From a virus: a DNA stretch of 64,000 bases. The position numbers and the translations under genes were made by a program. Positions within the stretch are counted from its first letter, which is position 1, and the number at the start of each line of letters is the position of its first letter. The stretch is taken from positions 1 through 64,000 of IMG/VR virus record IMGVR_UViG_3300042475_005534. One strand, written 5' to 3'. Of this stretch, positions 17,012 to 25,683 are shown one piece after another. The notes under the pieces were generated by a model, which saw only the letters and a list, made by a program, of their open reading frames with translations, was not told the DNA's origin and searched no databases.

Positions 17012-18291
17012 CAACAATTCAAGAGCGCGCCCTTCTCAATACCATCAGGCACGCAGAAGGCACCTGGCTGGGCGGGGACCCCAGCGGGTACCAGGTGATG
17101 TTCGGGGGAGGCAAGACACCGTCACTAGAGCGACACCCTGACCGAGTCATCAGAACTAGCGGCTACAGCAGTGCCGCTGCGGGTGCCTACCAGTTCATGC
17201 CGGGTACCTGGGGCCCACTGCAACAGCGCCTAGGGCTCAAGGATTTTGGGCCTCAGTCTCAAGACTTCGCAGCACTTGAGCTGGTCAGGCAGCGTGGCGC
17301 CCGGGACCTGATCAACAAAGAAGGCTTCACTCCGGATGTGGCCGCCAAGCTGGCTCCAGAGTGGGCATCGTTCCCGACGAGGAAAGGCACGAGCTACTAC
17401 GGGCAGCCTGTCAAGCAGTATCCAGAGCTCAAGAAGTTCTACGACTCACAGATTGCAGCTCTCTCTAAAGGCGGGGGCGCCCCGGCCCCGGCCCCAGTGA
17501 CGCCATCCCCTGACCCACCGGAAAACGACAGCTTTACGCGCACCCTGCTGAAATCCATGCTGGGCGGCGGTGATGACGACATGGCCTCGCCTGAGTCGAT
17601 CACATCATTGAGTGCCCCCCGGAATCGACAGGTCTCACCGTTCACGAGTGCCCTACTGGGCGGCGGTGTTGCTGGAGCCTTTGCTCCACTTGTTGGCGCC
17701 ATCGCTGGGCTGAACGGGAGAGGCGGAGCAGAGCGCTCCCAGAGCGCCGGGCAAGAAGCCCCCAGGATGGCCGCAGGAGGATTCTTTCCGTCGCTGGTGC
17801 AGGCCATCCTGTCGGATTCGCCAGAGGCCTCGCCAGCCCCTGCCGCCGCTGCCGCTGCCACGGGAGCGCCTCCAGCGGTGGCACGCGCCAGTGGAGGGGG
17901 CGGGGCGACAGTGAAAATCACAGACGTCGGGAAGATGCTTCAGGGCGCAGGACTCAGGGTGAGAGAGCATCCAGACTTTGGCGGAGTGGGCGGACACTCA
18001 AAGGGTTCCCTGCACTACGACGGCAAAGCCCTCGACATCACAGACTGGCAGGATCCAGGGGAATCCAAAAACTCCTGGCTCCCAAGGAAGGAGTGGTACG
18101 CGCAACAGGTCCAAAACGCCCTGGCTGGTACCGGAGCCGAAGTCTTTGGCCCCCACAATGATCCCAGGGGTCACGGAACACATATCCACCTGGGCCTTCC
18201 GAGCGGGAGCCTTTCATCGGAAGCCGCTGCACGATTGGTGGAATTACGACAGCAATCGATCAAGCGATTCCCGCTCCGTTGGAAGGGCTAA
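17008..18291 (+). CDS. Two-domain endolysin: lysozyme-like plus M15-type peptidase
   Basis: A 427-residue protein. Residues 1-150 are a phage muramidase/transglycosylase domain (LNTIRHAEGT, SSAAAGAYQFMPGTW, FAALELVRQRGA). Residues 160-300 are a Pro/Ala/Gly-rich linker. The C-terminal 120 residues hold GGHSKGSLHYDGKALDIT and HGTHIHLG, the His/Asp/His zinc set of M15-like peptidases. Together they would cut glycan and peptide bonds of the wall at lysis. ATG 17008 overlaps the previous stop. A holin-like gene follows 390 bp on. No signal peptide, so a holin would be needed. Confidence 0.8.
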   Translation: MTTIQERALLNTIRHAEGTWLGGDPSGYQVMFGGGKTPSLERHPDRVIRTSGYSSAAAGAYQFMPGTWGPLQQRLGLKDFGPQSQDFAALELVRQRGARDLINKEGFTPDVAAKLAPEWASFPTRKGTSYYGQPVKQYPELKKFYDSQIAALSKGGGAPAPAPVTPSPDPPENDSFTRTLLKSMLGGGDDDMASPESITSLSAPRNRQVSPFTSALLGGGVAGAFAPLVGAIAGLNGRGGAERSQSAGQEAPRMAAGGFFPSLVQAILSDSPEASPAPAAAAAATGAPPAVARASGGGGATVKITDVGKMLQGAGLRVREHPDFGGVGGHSKGSLHYDGKALDITDWQDPGESKNSWLPRKEWYAQQVQNALAGTGAEVFGPHNDPRGHGTHIHLGLPSGSLSSEAAARLVELRQQSIKRFPLRWKG

Positions 18292-18621
18292 TCACCGATC
18301 GTCCCCGCTGCCGCTGAGCACGCCCCTGTGTTGCCGGTTGGCCAGTTTGTCTAGGTTGTTGGCGGCGACATCCCCGAGGTCGATGTCCAGCTCATTGGCC
18401 AACTGCGCCACGTACCAAAGCACATCACCCAGCTCCAGAGTGATGGCCGTGATGGCGGCGCTATCAAAGTGGCCCTCCTTGTCACGAATCACCTTTTTGA
18501 CTTTCTCTGCCACCTCCCCTGATTCACCGCAGAGGCCCAGGGTGGGGTAGATGGGGTTGCTGCCGCAGTCGGGATAGATCGCGAACTGGGAGGAGCGAAT
18601 CTGGTACTCGCGGAGATCCAT
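18292..18621 (-). CDS. mazG: MazG-like nucleotide pyrophosphohydrolase
   Basis: A 109-residue protein. LGLCGESGEVAEKVKKVIRD and, 25 residues on, LELGDVLWYVAQLANEL give the ExxE...ExxD metal-binding set of the MazG/all-alpha NTP pyrophosphatases. MazG is common in cyanophages, where it is thought to shape the nucleotide or alarmone pool (family knowledge). Start ATG 18621 fits the family's short N-terminus; upstream in-frame codons overlap a + strand gene. Convergent with the endolysin, ending one base after it. Confidence 0.85.
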   Translation of the reverse strand: MDLREYQIRSSQFAIYPDCGSNPIYPTLGLCGESGEVAEKVKKVIRDKEGHFDSAAITAITLELGDVLWYVAQLANELDIDLGDVAANNLDKLANRQHRGVLSGSGDDR

Positions 18622-18682
18622 GGTGAAAGAGAGGTCATGCGTTTCTGCCAGAATAGGTTCGCATTGATTTGGTCCCGGCGCT

Positions 18683-18976
18683 ATGGCATCTACTCCTATC
18701 CCTGGTGTCGGAGCACGCCCAGCTGTTGCTGCTGGCTCTGTTGCTGTCCTTGCTATGGCAGCTAGCTTGGCTTTTGGTGCCGTGTATATCTGGGACTGCC
18801 GGCGCTCTGGCGGAGAGGTCAAGGCCTGTTGGCAGGACGGTCGCCAAGCTGCGGGGCTGAATTCAGAAGGCGGCCTCATCGCAGGAGCCATCGGCATGGC
18901 CAGCTGGGCTCTGGGCTTCAACACATACAACCCACGTCTTCGGAGGGAAGAGGGCGAAAAAGAAAAGCAATTCTGA
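18683..18976 (+). CDS. Membrane protein, possible holin
   Basis: A 97-residue protein with two hydrophobic stretches (AVLAMAASLAFGAVYIW near 20-38 and LIAGAIGMASWALGF near 65-80) and a charged tail (RLRREEGEKEKQ). Size, two helices and place near the endolysin fit a holin; no family match is certain. Divergent from mazG. Confidence 0.55.
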   Translation: MASTPIPGVGARPAVAAGSVAVLAMAASLAFGAVYIWDCRRSGGEVKACWQDGRQAAGLNSEGGLIAGAIGMASWALGFNTYNPRLRREEGEKEKQF

Positions 18977-19054
18977 AGTTCGCCTTGATGGGGTGAAACT
19001 GGTACATTTACCGCAGGGCGACAGCCCAGGCATGCACTACGTTCGCCAAGCCCC

Positions 19055-19537
19055 ATGATCTCTACCGGATTGATGTCCATCCTGTGGTTCCTCGGAATCG
19101 CAAGCGGGGCCAGCAGTGGCTGGTATTTCTCTCGCCGGAACAGGAGGTGGGTAGAAAGAACCCTCAGGGAATTTGGCCCGGCCTACGCCAAGCTGGTAGA
19201 GGAAACAGAAGGCATCATCGAGAACGAGCTCGATGGGATCGATGTGCGTATCCAGGAGATCGTCCAGCAACAAGTGTCTCTTGCCATGAGCGAGGTGCTG
19301 GCGGCCATGGCGCAAGCAGAGCAGCAAAAGATCGCTTACGCCCAGGCCCAGGCCCAGGCAGAGGAATTGGCTCGATTGAGAGCAGCCGCGGCATCAAGGC
19401 CCCAGCCAGGATTTGGTTCACCCGCTATTGATATGGGACAGTCCACCGCCCAGGCCATTGCTGAGATGAATGAGCGCATGGCAGGAATACAAGAGAAAAT
19501 GCGCCGAGCGGGAATGCCAGCCCCAGGGGATCGATGA
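19055..19537 (+). CDS. Membrane-anchored coiled-coil protein
   Basis: A 160-residue protein with one N-terminal membrane helix (LMSILWFLGIASGASSGWYF) and a long charged coiled coil (MAQAEQQKIAYAQAQAQAEE). Such an anchor plus rod resembles an inner-membrane spanin, but no lipoprotein partner is seen. It follows the endolysin and holin-like gene, which suggests a lysis role. Confidence 0.5.
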   Translation: MISTGLMSILWFLGIASGASSGWYFSRRNRRWVERTLREFGPAYAKLVEETEGIIENELDGIDVRIQEIVQQQVSLAMSEVLAAMAQAEQQKIAYAQAQAQAEELARLRAAAASRPQPGFGSPAIDMGQSTAQAIAEMNERMAGIQEKMRRAGMPAPGDR

Positions 19538-19658
19538 TGAGTGGAACCACCCCTAGACTGGGTTGGTCTCGGGGCCGGTTCACTTGGACAGGAGATATAA
19601 GCAGGCCCAGGGGGCGTCAAAGAATGGAGAAGCGCGCAGAGAAGCCTTGACCAGGTCC

Positions 19659-19910
19659 ATGCTGGCCTCCGCAAGAAGCCAGACCCGCTCAATCAATAGC
19701 GAAAGAGCCGGCTACGAAAGCGGTCCCAAGGGAACCGAGTTTGGCACTGGCGGAAGAGTCAGTGCTGCTCGAGCTGCTGAGCGCCGTTCGGCTGATCAAG
19801 TCTTCCAGGAGGAGGGGTCCGGGACTTACGGCGACTCGAAGAGCTTTGGCGGTTCGCCGGAGTCGGAGATCCGGTCCCGATCCAGGGGTTCAGCACTAAC
19901 GGTGTCTTGA
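19659..19910 (+). CDS. Possible small basic/serine-rich protein
   Basis: An open frame (ATG 19659; an in-frame TTG at 19563 is also possible) encoding a Ser/Gly/Arg-rich, low-complexity protein. It overlaps the 3' end of a convergent, better supported gene. A short coupled frame at 19537 (37 codons) is an alternative. Coding status is doubtful. Confidence 0.25.
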   Translation: MLASARSQTRSINSERAGYESGPKGTEFGTGGRVSAARAAERRSADQVFQEEGSGTYGDSKSFGGSPESEIRSRSRGSALTVS

Positions 19911-20388
19911 CGAGCGTTGCTTCAAGGTGCCTGTTGCTTACAGCGATCAGCCTGGCCGGTGGGTCTTGCTTGTACTTAGATTCCCAGCTGTACTTGGCCT
20001 CCCAGGCTGATTGAAAGACTGCTGCTGGCCTGTCCTCCAGTAGTGGACATGGCGGGTTGTAACGAAACAGGATGCAGCATCCCGTCTGCCATTCGTCATC
20101 AGCTTCTGGATCCCACCAACGGGAAACCCGAAACGGGGTGTCATCCAGATCTCCGTACCCGGGAATCGTCATGTGGACGTCATGCAGAGCCTGAGCCAGG
20201 AAAGCAATCGATGCGCTGACATCGAGCGGCATCTCTTGCCGAGCTTGCACGCAATCTGGAATGGCATGACGCCAAGAAAGCCATCCATCATGGACGATCG
20301 AGCGACTCAAGAGGTACCACCCGTGAGATGGATGGTAGAACTCGTCATCGTCGCTTTCTGCCCAGGGTAGGTGTGGCACTGAGATCAC
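19759..20388 (-). CDS. Hypothetical protein, last gene of the nucleotide operon
   Basis: A 209-residue protein starting with GTG at 20388 that overlaps the stop of the gene before it. Tryptophan- and aspartate-rich globular sequence (RWWDPEADDEWQTGCC) in the first 150 residues; the last 35 residues are low-complexity. I recognise no family. Confidence 0.55.
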   Translation of the reverse strand: MISVPHLPWAESDDDEFYHPSHGWYLLSRSIVHDGWLSWRHAIPDCVQARQEMPLDVSASIAFLAQALHDVHMTIPGYGDLDDTPFRVSRWWDPEADDEWQTGCCILFRYNPPCPLLEDRPAAVFQSAWEAKYSWESKYKQDPPARLIAVSNRHLEATLVKTPLVLNPWIGTGSPTPANRQSSSSRRKSRTPPPGRLDQPNGAQQLEQH

Positions 20389-21014
20389 TCCGCTCCAGGC
20401 AGTGCGTCGTCGTAATCACGCCTTAAAGAAGCGCGATAGGAATCCTTCCAGCGGCTTTCTCCGCTCCATTGATCGAGAACAACTCGCCCATGGTGTGACG
20501 CTGCTGCATGGAACCTGGCCAGGGACGAATTGAATGCAGTGGAGGGGAACGCACTAGGGAGGTAGACGATCGGGGACCAGTCCGCTGGCGGTACACGAAC
20601 GGCCTCCTCCAGTTCGTCATCCCAGAACTGGGGAGCGAGCCTGCTGAACGGGAAGCAAACTGGAAAGTCCCAGATCCAGGGACATCGCGTAATGACCTCG
20701 TTGGAACCGGGCCAGAGGATGGCCTCCCAGATGTGGCCGGCTCGGTATTCCTCCAGAAGCTTGTTGGCCATGGCCTTACCAAGGGGCACCCCACTGGGAA
20801 CTCCCAGGAAGACACGCTTGCTTCCCGATGGACTCCAGTGGCGCCCTGCTGCAATATCAATGTGGGGCGATCGATCCAGATAGCGAGCGGCCTGGACGAC
20901 ATGGTTCACCTCCGCGGTGCTGTAGGGATCAAGATCAATCCCACCCATGGTGCTTCTAGCGATCTCAATAACAGCCCTTGGTGGTATCAACTCACGCCGG
21001 GGCTGCTGACTCAT
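20385..21014 (-). CDS. Dam-like DNA adenine methyltransferase fold without the NPPY motif
   Basis: A 209-residue protein. MGGIDLDPYSTAEVNHVVQA and GRHWSP resemble the start of phage N6-adenine methyltransferases (DLDPCAS...W), and the later SEVITRCPWI and FSRLAP parts follow the same order. Where those enzymes have vwvNPPYs this protein has VFLGVPSG, so the catalytic NPPY is lost. It may bind DNA or SAM without methylating, or be a decayed enzyme. Start ATG 21014 overlaps the upstream gene's end. Confidence 0.5.
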   Translation of the reverse strand: MSQQPRRELIPPRAVIEIARSTMGGIDLDPYSTAEVNHVVQAARYLDRSPHIDIAAGRHWSPSGSKRVFLGVPSGVPLGKAMANKLLEEYRAGHIWEAILWPGSNEVITRCPWIWDFPVCFPFSRLAPQFWDDELEEAVRVPPADWSPIVYLPSAFPSTAFNSSLARFHAAASHHGRVVLDQWSGESRWKDSYRASLRRDYDDALPGAE

Positions 21015-21202
21015 GGCTGGGGATCCATCACTGGAAGAGTTCCATCCAGTTCGCCCATGATGCGCCGAATCGTCGGACGGTGAATTCGGGCATGCGTGCC
21101 ATGGTTCCAATCGCTTCCATGGCAAAGGCCGTGGATCGCTTCGTAGAGCTCCTTGGGAATAAGGATATTTCCATCATCCGTTGTAAACGTATTGGAACTC
21201 AT
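21011..21202 (-). CDS. Small hypothetical protein
   Basis: A 63-residue protein whose start and stop both overlap neighbours by four bases (ATGA), a strong sign of real coding. TFTTDDGNILIPKELYEAIH and several histidines; no known family. Confidence 0.6.
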   Translation of the reverse strand: MSSNTFTTDDGNILIPKELYEAIHGLCHGSDWNHGTHARIHRPTIRRIMGELDGTLPVMDPQP

Positions 21203-21642
21203 ACCGTGAGTCTCTCCTGCAGCTCCTGGATTCCCTTGGCTGGATGATCTCGGGGGATAGGAAGCAAGCTGCTTTGGCTGTTGTCAATCAACATGAGCAG
21301 GACCTTCTCCTTGAAGTTGGCAGCTTCGATTTCCTTGATCAGGGATTCAAGCATCTGATGGATGTCGATCTGGTCAAGGCTTTTGGCAACTTTGAGGTCA
21401 GCTTGAAAATCATCAATCGTGAGGTAGTAGGCCGCTGAGCCCTTGTTGGCCAAATTGATGCACATGATGCCAGGTCCCTGTTTTTCGTAGAACCGATCGA
21501 AATGCTTGATGTGGTCCGCGAGGATCACTTCACAGGCCCTGGTATTGAGGGCGATTTGCTCCTCCGTATCGGCCTTCGTGAGCGTGTCGCCAAGTTCCTG
21601 GAAGAAGCTCTTGAGCAGGGTGGCGCGATCGGGTCTCTTCAT
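21199..21642 (-). CDS. Hypothetical protein between ThyX and a small ORF
   Basis: A 147-residue acidic, mostly helical protein (LLKSFFQELGDTLTKADTEE). Overlaps both neighbours by four bases. No motif recognised. Confidence 0.6.
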   Translation of the reverse strand: MKRPDRATLLKSFFQELGDTLTKADTEEQIALNTRACEVILADHIKHFDRFYEKQGPGIMCINLANKGSAAYYLTIDDFQADLKVAKSLDQIDIHQMLESLIKEIEAANFKEKVLLMLIDNSQSSLLPIPRDHPAKGIQELQERLTV

Positions 21643-22439
21643 GGGGCAAGCCGGGCTTTGCCCTGGCGGTTAGCTGAGTACCAATTGGCAATCTCGGGAA
21701 TCCAATTTCGAATGGCGCCAGTCAGAAGTTCCATAGCCCAGCGAATTTCGTACTGAGCATCTGGCTTGAGGCGCACATCAAGCAGGTGCAACCACATACG
21801 AGCATTCATGGTCAGAAAAACATTCTGGAGAAAGGCTCCCGGCAAAACCTGCCTGGCGTGCTCCTCTGATATCCCCTGCCTTCTAAGTTCGTGATACTGG
21901 TGGCAAGCATTCTGGTAGACGATGGCCAGCTTGGCGTTGTCATGCTTGCTCCAGAGATATGGGTCCCCTTGGCGATCCCTGTAGGTGCCAGGGGGCCGGA
22001 AATGGAAAGCTTCCTGAACCGGGAGCGCACCAGTGGCGACATCAATAAAGCGCTGCCCTGTGTATCGATTGGACTGAACATCGAAAGAGGCAATGCGATG
22101 CGTCCTTAGTTGAACCATCGTGTCGTGATCCACTTGGAGTAACACCGATAGATGGGCGTGCTCCAGGGGGCCGTAATGTCCGCGCTCTCCCTTAAGCAGA
22201 CGGCGAACAACAATTTCCCCGCAGCGGTCCTCAGGCAAATCGGTATCCCAGACAGGGACTTCCGAGTAATCGTTGTGAAGAGCAAGGTAGATACGCCGCT
22301 GCGGCATATCACCTGTAGGTCCTATCACCCACAGCTTGAAGGGATTTTCTGATTTGGGCGGAACAGGTAGGGGCGCAAGGGCAACCTCCCCGTCTGGGGT
22401 GGTTTCCATGAGCCACTCTGGGGCGGGCGCTGCAGTCAT
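21639..22439 (-). CDS. thyX: FAD-dependent thymidylate synthase ThyX
   Basis: A protein of 266 residues (288 if the ATG at 22505 is used). The ThyX signature appears as RTHRIASFDVQSNRYTGQR near residue 120, with Thr in place of the first His-preceding Arg of the usual RHRxxS. GHYGPLEHAHL upstream and the final NARMWLHLLDVRLKPDAQYE also fit. It makes dTMP from dUMP with folate and FADH2 and is frequent in cyanophages. It sits with dNMP kinase and mazG in the same operon region. Confidence 0.88.
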   Translation of the reverse strand: MTAAPAPEWLMETTPDGEVALAPLPVPPKSENPFKLWVIGPTGDMPQRRIYLALHNDYSEVPVWDTDLPEDRCGEIVVRRLLKGERGHYGPLEHAHLSVLLQVDHDTMVQLRTHRIASFDVQSNRYTGQRFIDVATGALPVQEAFHFRPPGTYRDRQGDPYLWSKHDNAKLAIVYQNACHQYHELRRQGISEEHARQVLPGAFLQNVFLTMNARMWLHLLDVRLKPDAQYEIRWAMELLTGAIRNWIPEIANWYSANRQGKARLAP

Positions 22440-22533
22440 GAGGAAGTCAATACGGGGGTGAGGCCCGGATGATTCACATGGCACAACGTACTCTAAAGCG
22501 CGCAATCGTGCAAGCTATGTCTTGCAGTCTCAA

Positions 22534-23178
22534 TCACTCGGACTCCAGGGGTCCTTCCACTCTCTGCCTGATCCATTCGGCATTGGCTCGCTCAAGCCTG
22601 GCGAATGCGGCTGGAGAACAGTCACGAGCAGCCTCGATGTAGGACTGGGTGTCAGAGACCAGGACGGAGGCGGCAGGGAATAGTTTGATCGTGGCCAATT
22701 TCCTGTTGGCGTAAAAGTGTGGGACCCCTTGCACTCGAATATGCAACGGGTTGCAACAGAAGGGATTCTCACAGATGTTCTTAACCGGCAGCCTTCCGAT
22801 GTCGCCCCATGTGAACCAAGTGGCCACACGAGGCGCAGAGTATTGACGGCCTCCACCCCAATGCCTCTTAAGGCGGAAGTAGGTGGAGCTGCCGTCCTTG
22901 TAATAGGAGCCCTGCCAGTCCCAGCACTCCATTGGGTCACTGATGTCCACGAGGGACCAGAACTCAAGAAATCTCTTGCGGAACTGTGGATGAATCCGTG
23001 GCAGGCTTAGCTCTACTCGTCCCTCAGTGAGGGCCCCGATGCAGCGGACGCAAGCGTGGCTGTCGTCGTAGCGGGGAATCTGACCGTCCAGGGATCCATG
23101 GGAGTGATCCAGGAATGGACACAGTGGACCTTGGATGATCCTGCTGTGGAGATCGTTAGGAATTTTCCAGCGTGGCAT
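22534..23178 (-). CDS. HNH endonuclease
   Basis: A protein of 214 residues from the ATG at 23178 (234 from 23238). The centre reads ECWDWQGSYYKDG, then YSAPRVATWF and CENPFCCNPLHIRV, the layout of HNH endonucleases of phages (C-x-NP-x-C-x-NP-x-HL). Likely a free-standing homing nuclease in the nucleotide operon. Confidence 0.7.
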   Translation of the reverse strand: MPRWKIPNDLHSRIIQGPLCPFLDHSHGSLDGQIPRYDDSHACVRCIGALTEGRVELSLPRIHPQFRKRFLEFWSLVDISDPMECWDWQGSYYKDGSSTYFRLKRHWGGGRQYSAPRVATWFTWGDIGRLPVKNICENPFCCNPLHIRVQGVPHFYANRKLATIKLFPAASVLVSDTQSYIEAARDCSPAAFARLERANAEWIRQRVEGPLESE

Positions 23179-23413
23179 GGTGTTGCAGTCGGGAGACAGC
23201 GTGCATGGAGGGAGACTTGAGCCCGTCCCAAATGACATGGGCGTAATTCACGCAAACGCCTGATTTGCCATGCATGGAGACGGTGGCAACAATCCTGCCA
23301 ATTCGCCGGCTGAAGCGCTTGCCCTTCTCTAAAGAGGAAGGCGCAAGATGCCCGCCTGGGTTCGGGCGTTCGATGACCCTGTCACCTGCAGTAAAAACGC
23401 TTCCTTTGGTCAT
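23156..23413 (-). CDS. Small hypothetical protein
   Basis: An 85-residue basic protein; GDRVIERPNPGGHL and YAHVIWDGLKSPSMHA look like a compact beta domain. ATG overlaps the stop of the upstream gene; its 3' end overlaps the HNH gene by 23 bp. No family recognised. Confidence 0.55.
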   Translation of the reverse strand: MTKGSVFTAGDRVIERPNPGGHLAPSSLEKGKRFSRRIGRIVATVSMHGKSGVCVNYAHVIWDGLKSPSMHAVSRLQHHATLENS

Positions 23414-23697
23414 TTGGCATCATCCGATGGAATCATTGGGTAGCCCTTTGGAGGCTTGAACGATCCGCCAAGACTCTCTAGCTGTTTCTCCTGCGGGAGA
23501 GGCTCGAAGTCGGTTAGTCGCCATGTTCGCGGTCTGCCATCGGTACATCCTTCTGGGATGACATCGATAACTGGAATGCCAGACTCCATGCGCTCTGCCC
23601 CTGTAACAATTGCAAGGCGCCCTCGCCCATCAAGGTTGGTCCGTCGAACTCTTTGGTGCATGGGATGGTTCGAGTTGGTGTTCACCACAGATTTCAT
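23410..23697 (-). CDS. Small hypothetical protein
   Basis: A protein of about 95 residues. VRRTNLDGRGRLAIVTGAER and WRLTDFEPLP suggest a small beta-rich domain similar in style to its downstream neighbour. Starts at 23745 or 23661 are alternatives. It overlaps the 3' end of the deaminase-like gene in another frame. Confidence 0.5.
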   Translation of the reverse strand: MKSVVNTNSNHPMHQRVRRTNLDGRGRLAIVTGAERMESGIPVIDVIPEGCTDGRPRTWRLTDFEPLPQEKQLESLGGSFKPPKGYPMIPSDDAK

Positions 23698-24217
23698 AAT
23701 GCGCGCCAAAGATAGCGTCGAACTGTTCTCTGACCAAGAGGACACCTGCTTCTGCGGCCATTGAGCGAATCAGTCGACGAGCATCTTCCCGTGATGCGGG
23801 GATTTGATAGTCAGGCTCAACAATCACCGACACCCCTGCAGCAATTAACAGAGATGCGTCGTGGCATGAATTGAGCATGGGCCAGCAATACACGGTGCTG
23901 CCTCGCAGGGAGGCCCCATGCAAGGCCGCGTGAGAAACCAGGGCTGCTTCCGCACCGAGGTGCATGCCATCCCAACAGGCAAAATCTGCCTCCCTGGCAG
24001 CTGAATTGTTGACACAAGGAGGAAAGCCATCAACAGCTGCGGCAATGATTTGCCCATCTCTTCTGGCTAGAGCAGAGGATGCCCTAGTCCGACGCCGAGT
24101 TGCTGAAAGACCAATCAGGTCTCGAGCCATTCGAAGCCAGAACTGATTGGCATTCGTGGACTCAGGAGGAAAGGCGGCTCCGGGCAGCCTCACGTCCAAT
24201 TGAAAATCAGGCATCAT
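23630..24217 (-). CDS. dCMP-deaminase-like protein with zinc site mostly lost
   Basis: A 195-residue protein laid out as a deoxycytidylate deaminase: LIGLSATRRRTRASSALARR at the start, then LGAEAALVSHAALHGASL-RGSTVYCW and AAGVSVIVEP. The canonical HAE motif reads GAE and PCxxC reads LNSC, so at least two of three zinc ligands are missing. Deamination is therefore unlikely. It could be a regulatory or structural relic. It overlaps the dNMP kinase gene by four bases. Confidence 0.6.
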   Translation of the reverse strand: MMPDFQLDVRLPGAAFPPESTNANQFWLRMARDLIGLSATRRRTRASSALARRDGQIIAAAVDGFPPCVNNSAAREADFACWDGMHLGAEAALVSHAALHGASLRGSTVYCWPMLNSCHDASLLIAAGVSVIVEPDYQIPASREDARRLIRSMAAEAGVLLVREQFDAIFGAHYEICGEHQLEPSHAPKSSTDQP

Positions 24218-25098
24218 GAGGCCTTCGTGATGGATAGAGCGTCTTCGATATAGGCAAGAGCAAGGTCCTCAGCAGGGGTATTCAGGTTTAGGGCTTGGCG
24301 ATGCATCCCCTTGGTGTAGATAGTGTATCCCCGGGGAATGGAATAAAGGTGATTAGCCTTTCCAAGAACAGAAGCCATAGAAGGGCAGGCCTGCTGCACT
24401 TCGTCCTTCAGTAAAAAATTGACCGTGGCCTCGAGGTCGTCCAGGGAGCCATCATTGACAATCCGGAGATTGAATCGGGGGTAATTCCTTAGGCGCCCTT
24501 CACTTGCATGAAAGCGGGATCGCCAGCGCCTAGGGATGAGGCGAGACGCCCAGCTGAGCCACTCCGGCAGTGGGTGATGACGAGGCGTCCCAGGGCGGAT
24601 GATCTCCCAAAGCTGACCGCCCAGCCGGAGGATTGTGTCGGCTTCATCCGGAAAACGGACATCATCCGCGACAACCCGCAAGTCGGCCAACTCCGGGAAA
24701 TGAACGCCGGTCATGGGATGGGATCGAACGTTGAGGTAGATCTGGTACGTGTTCTCCCAACAAAGAAGCCAAAGTCGGCGATTGATCTTCTTTCGCCCCC
24801 AGTCGGTGCCAAGGGTCTGGAGGATATGACGCCCCGTGACACCAAGTTCTGGAATGACTTTTGCTTTGTTCTCGTAGAGATACTCCTCTGCATCTGCAGG
24901 TAGAACACCAGCATTGATCAAAACACCCAAGGCGCACTCCTTGATAGGGCCGGCAAATGGCTCACAGATGAAACCATGGTAGATATCCAGGATTTCAGCA
25001 ATAGCACTTTTGCCGGATCCGGGCGCGTGCGACACCAAACCGATGAGAGGCGGCTTGGCGCGAGCTGGATGGCTGGACTGATTCGTGGTCATCATCAC
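24214..25098 (-). CDS. Deoxynucleoside monophosphate kinase
   Basis: A 294-residue protein. SHAPGSGKSAIAEIL near residue 24 is the P-loop; GRHILQTLGTDWGR and DLRVVADDVRFPDEADTI match phage dNMP kinases (as T4 gp1). It phosphorylates dNMPs for phage DNA synthesis. Overlaps both neighbours by four bases within the operon. Confidence 0.75.
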   Translation of the reverse strand: MMMTTNQSSHPARAKPPLIGLVSHAPGSGKSAIAEILDIYHGFICEPFAGPIKECALGVLINAGVLPADAEEYLYENKAKVIPELGVTGRHILQTLGTDWGRKKINRRLWLLCWENTYQIYLNVRSHPMTGVHFPELADLRVVADDVRFPDEADTILRLGGQLWEIIRPGTPRHHPLPEWLSWASRLIPRRWRSRFHASEGRLRNYPRFNLRIVNDGSLDDLEATVNFLLKDEVQQACPSMASVLGKANHLYSIPRGYTIYTKGMHRQALNLNTPAEDLALAYIEDALSITKAS

Positions 25099-25358
25099 TC
25101 CTGAAATGAAATGTTTACAGTTATCTGGTAGGGAACCGCATCATACAAACTGTCGCGGCATTTCCCTTCGCCTAGCGGTTCTTCGCTTGCGCTGTCTGAA
25201 ACCGTTTTCGGTTCCGTGTATGGAATGAAAGGGGTACCTATACGGATGTCATCCCATTTCCTAATGGCAAAGCAATCCTTGAGTACCCCGTACACGATCA
25301 CGTCGCCATCACCGTCCCCATCCTCCTTGGTTGGCGCTCGATGAGTAATCCAGCTCAT
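25095..25358 (-). CDS. Small hypothetical protein
   Basis: An 87-residue protein (ATG 25358, overlapping the stop of the upstream gene). APTKEDGDGDGDVIVYGVLKD hints at a single acidic loop and a beta sheet. Similar short domains lie downstream in this operon. Unknown function. Confidence 0.55.
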   Translation of the reverse strand: MSWITHRAPTKEDGDGDGDVIVYGVLKDCFAIRKWDDIRIGTPFIPYTEPKTVSDSASEEPLGEGKCRDSLYDAVPYQITVNISFQE

Positions 25359-25681
25359 TGGTCCGCCTCGCATGAATCTGACCAGAGCATGCATGCAAGC
25401 TCCTTGTGCTGGGCTGGCATGTCCTCCGGTCCTTCCCAAATCACCTCACTGGCAGAGAGGCCGTCGGCCTCCCTCATGCGCGTTGCTATCCACTGATCAA
25501 TGCTCCATTCAGTATTGGCCTGCGTGCACATCTGCCGCGCCTTGGGGGCGTTAGTGGCGTAGGCAATGACATGAAAATCCAAGTTCCGAGGGGAACAGGA
25601 GTAAGCCCTGAGTCGCCGTTGGGTGATCGATAGCCGGCTGCGACCAGGCTTCGCGTGGCTCGCTTTGGTTGCTTTGGCCAT
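25355..25681 (-). CDS. Small hypothetical protein
   Basis: A 108-residue protein with a basic N-terminus (MAKATKASHAKPGRSRLS) and an acidic tail. ATG at 25681 preferred over the in-frame TTG at 25687, because the upstream stop ends at 25684. No family recognised. Confidence 0.55.
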   Translation of the reverse strand: MAKATKASHAKPGRSRLSITQRRLRAYSCSPRNLDFHVIAYATNAPKARQMCTQANTEWSIDQWIATRMREADGLSASEVIWEGPEDMPAQHKELACMLWSDSCEADQ

Positions 25682-25683
25682 GA

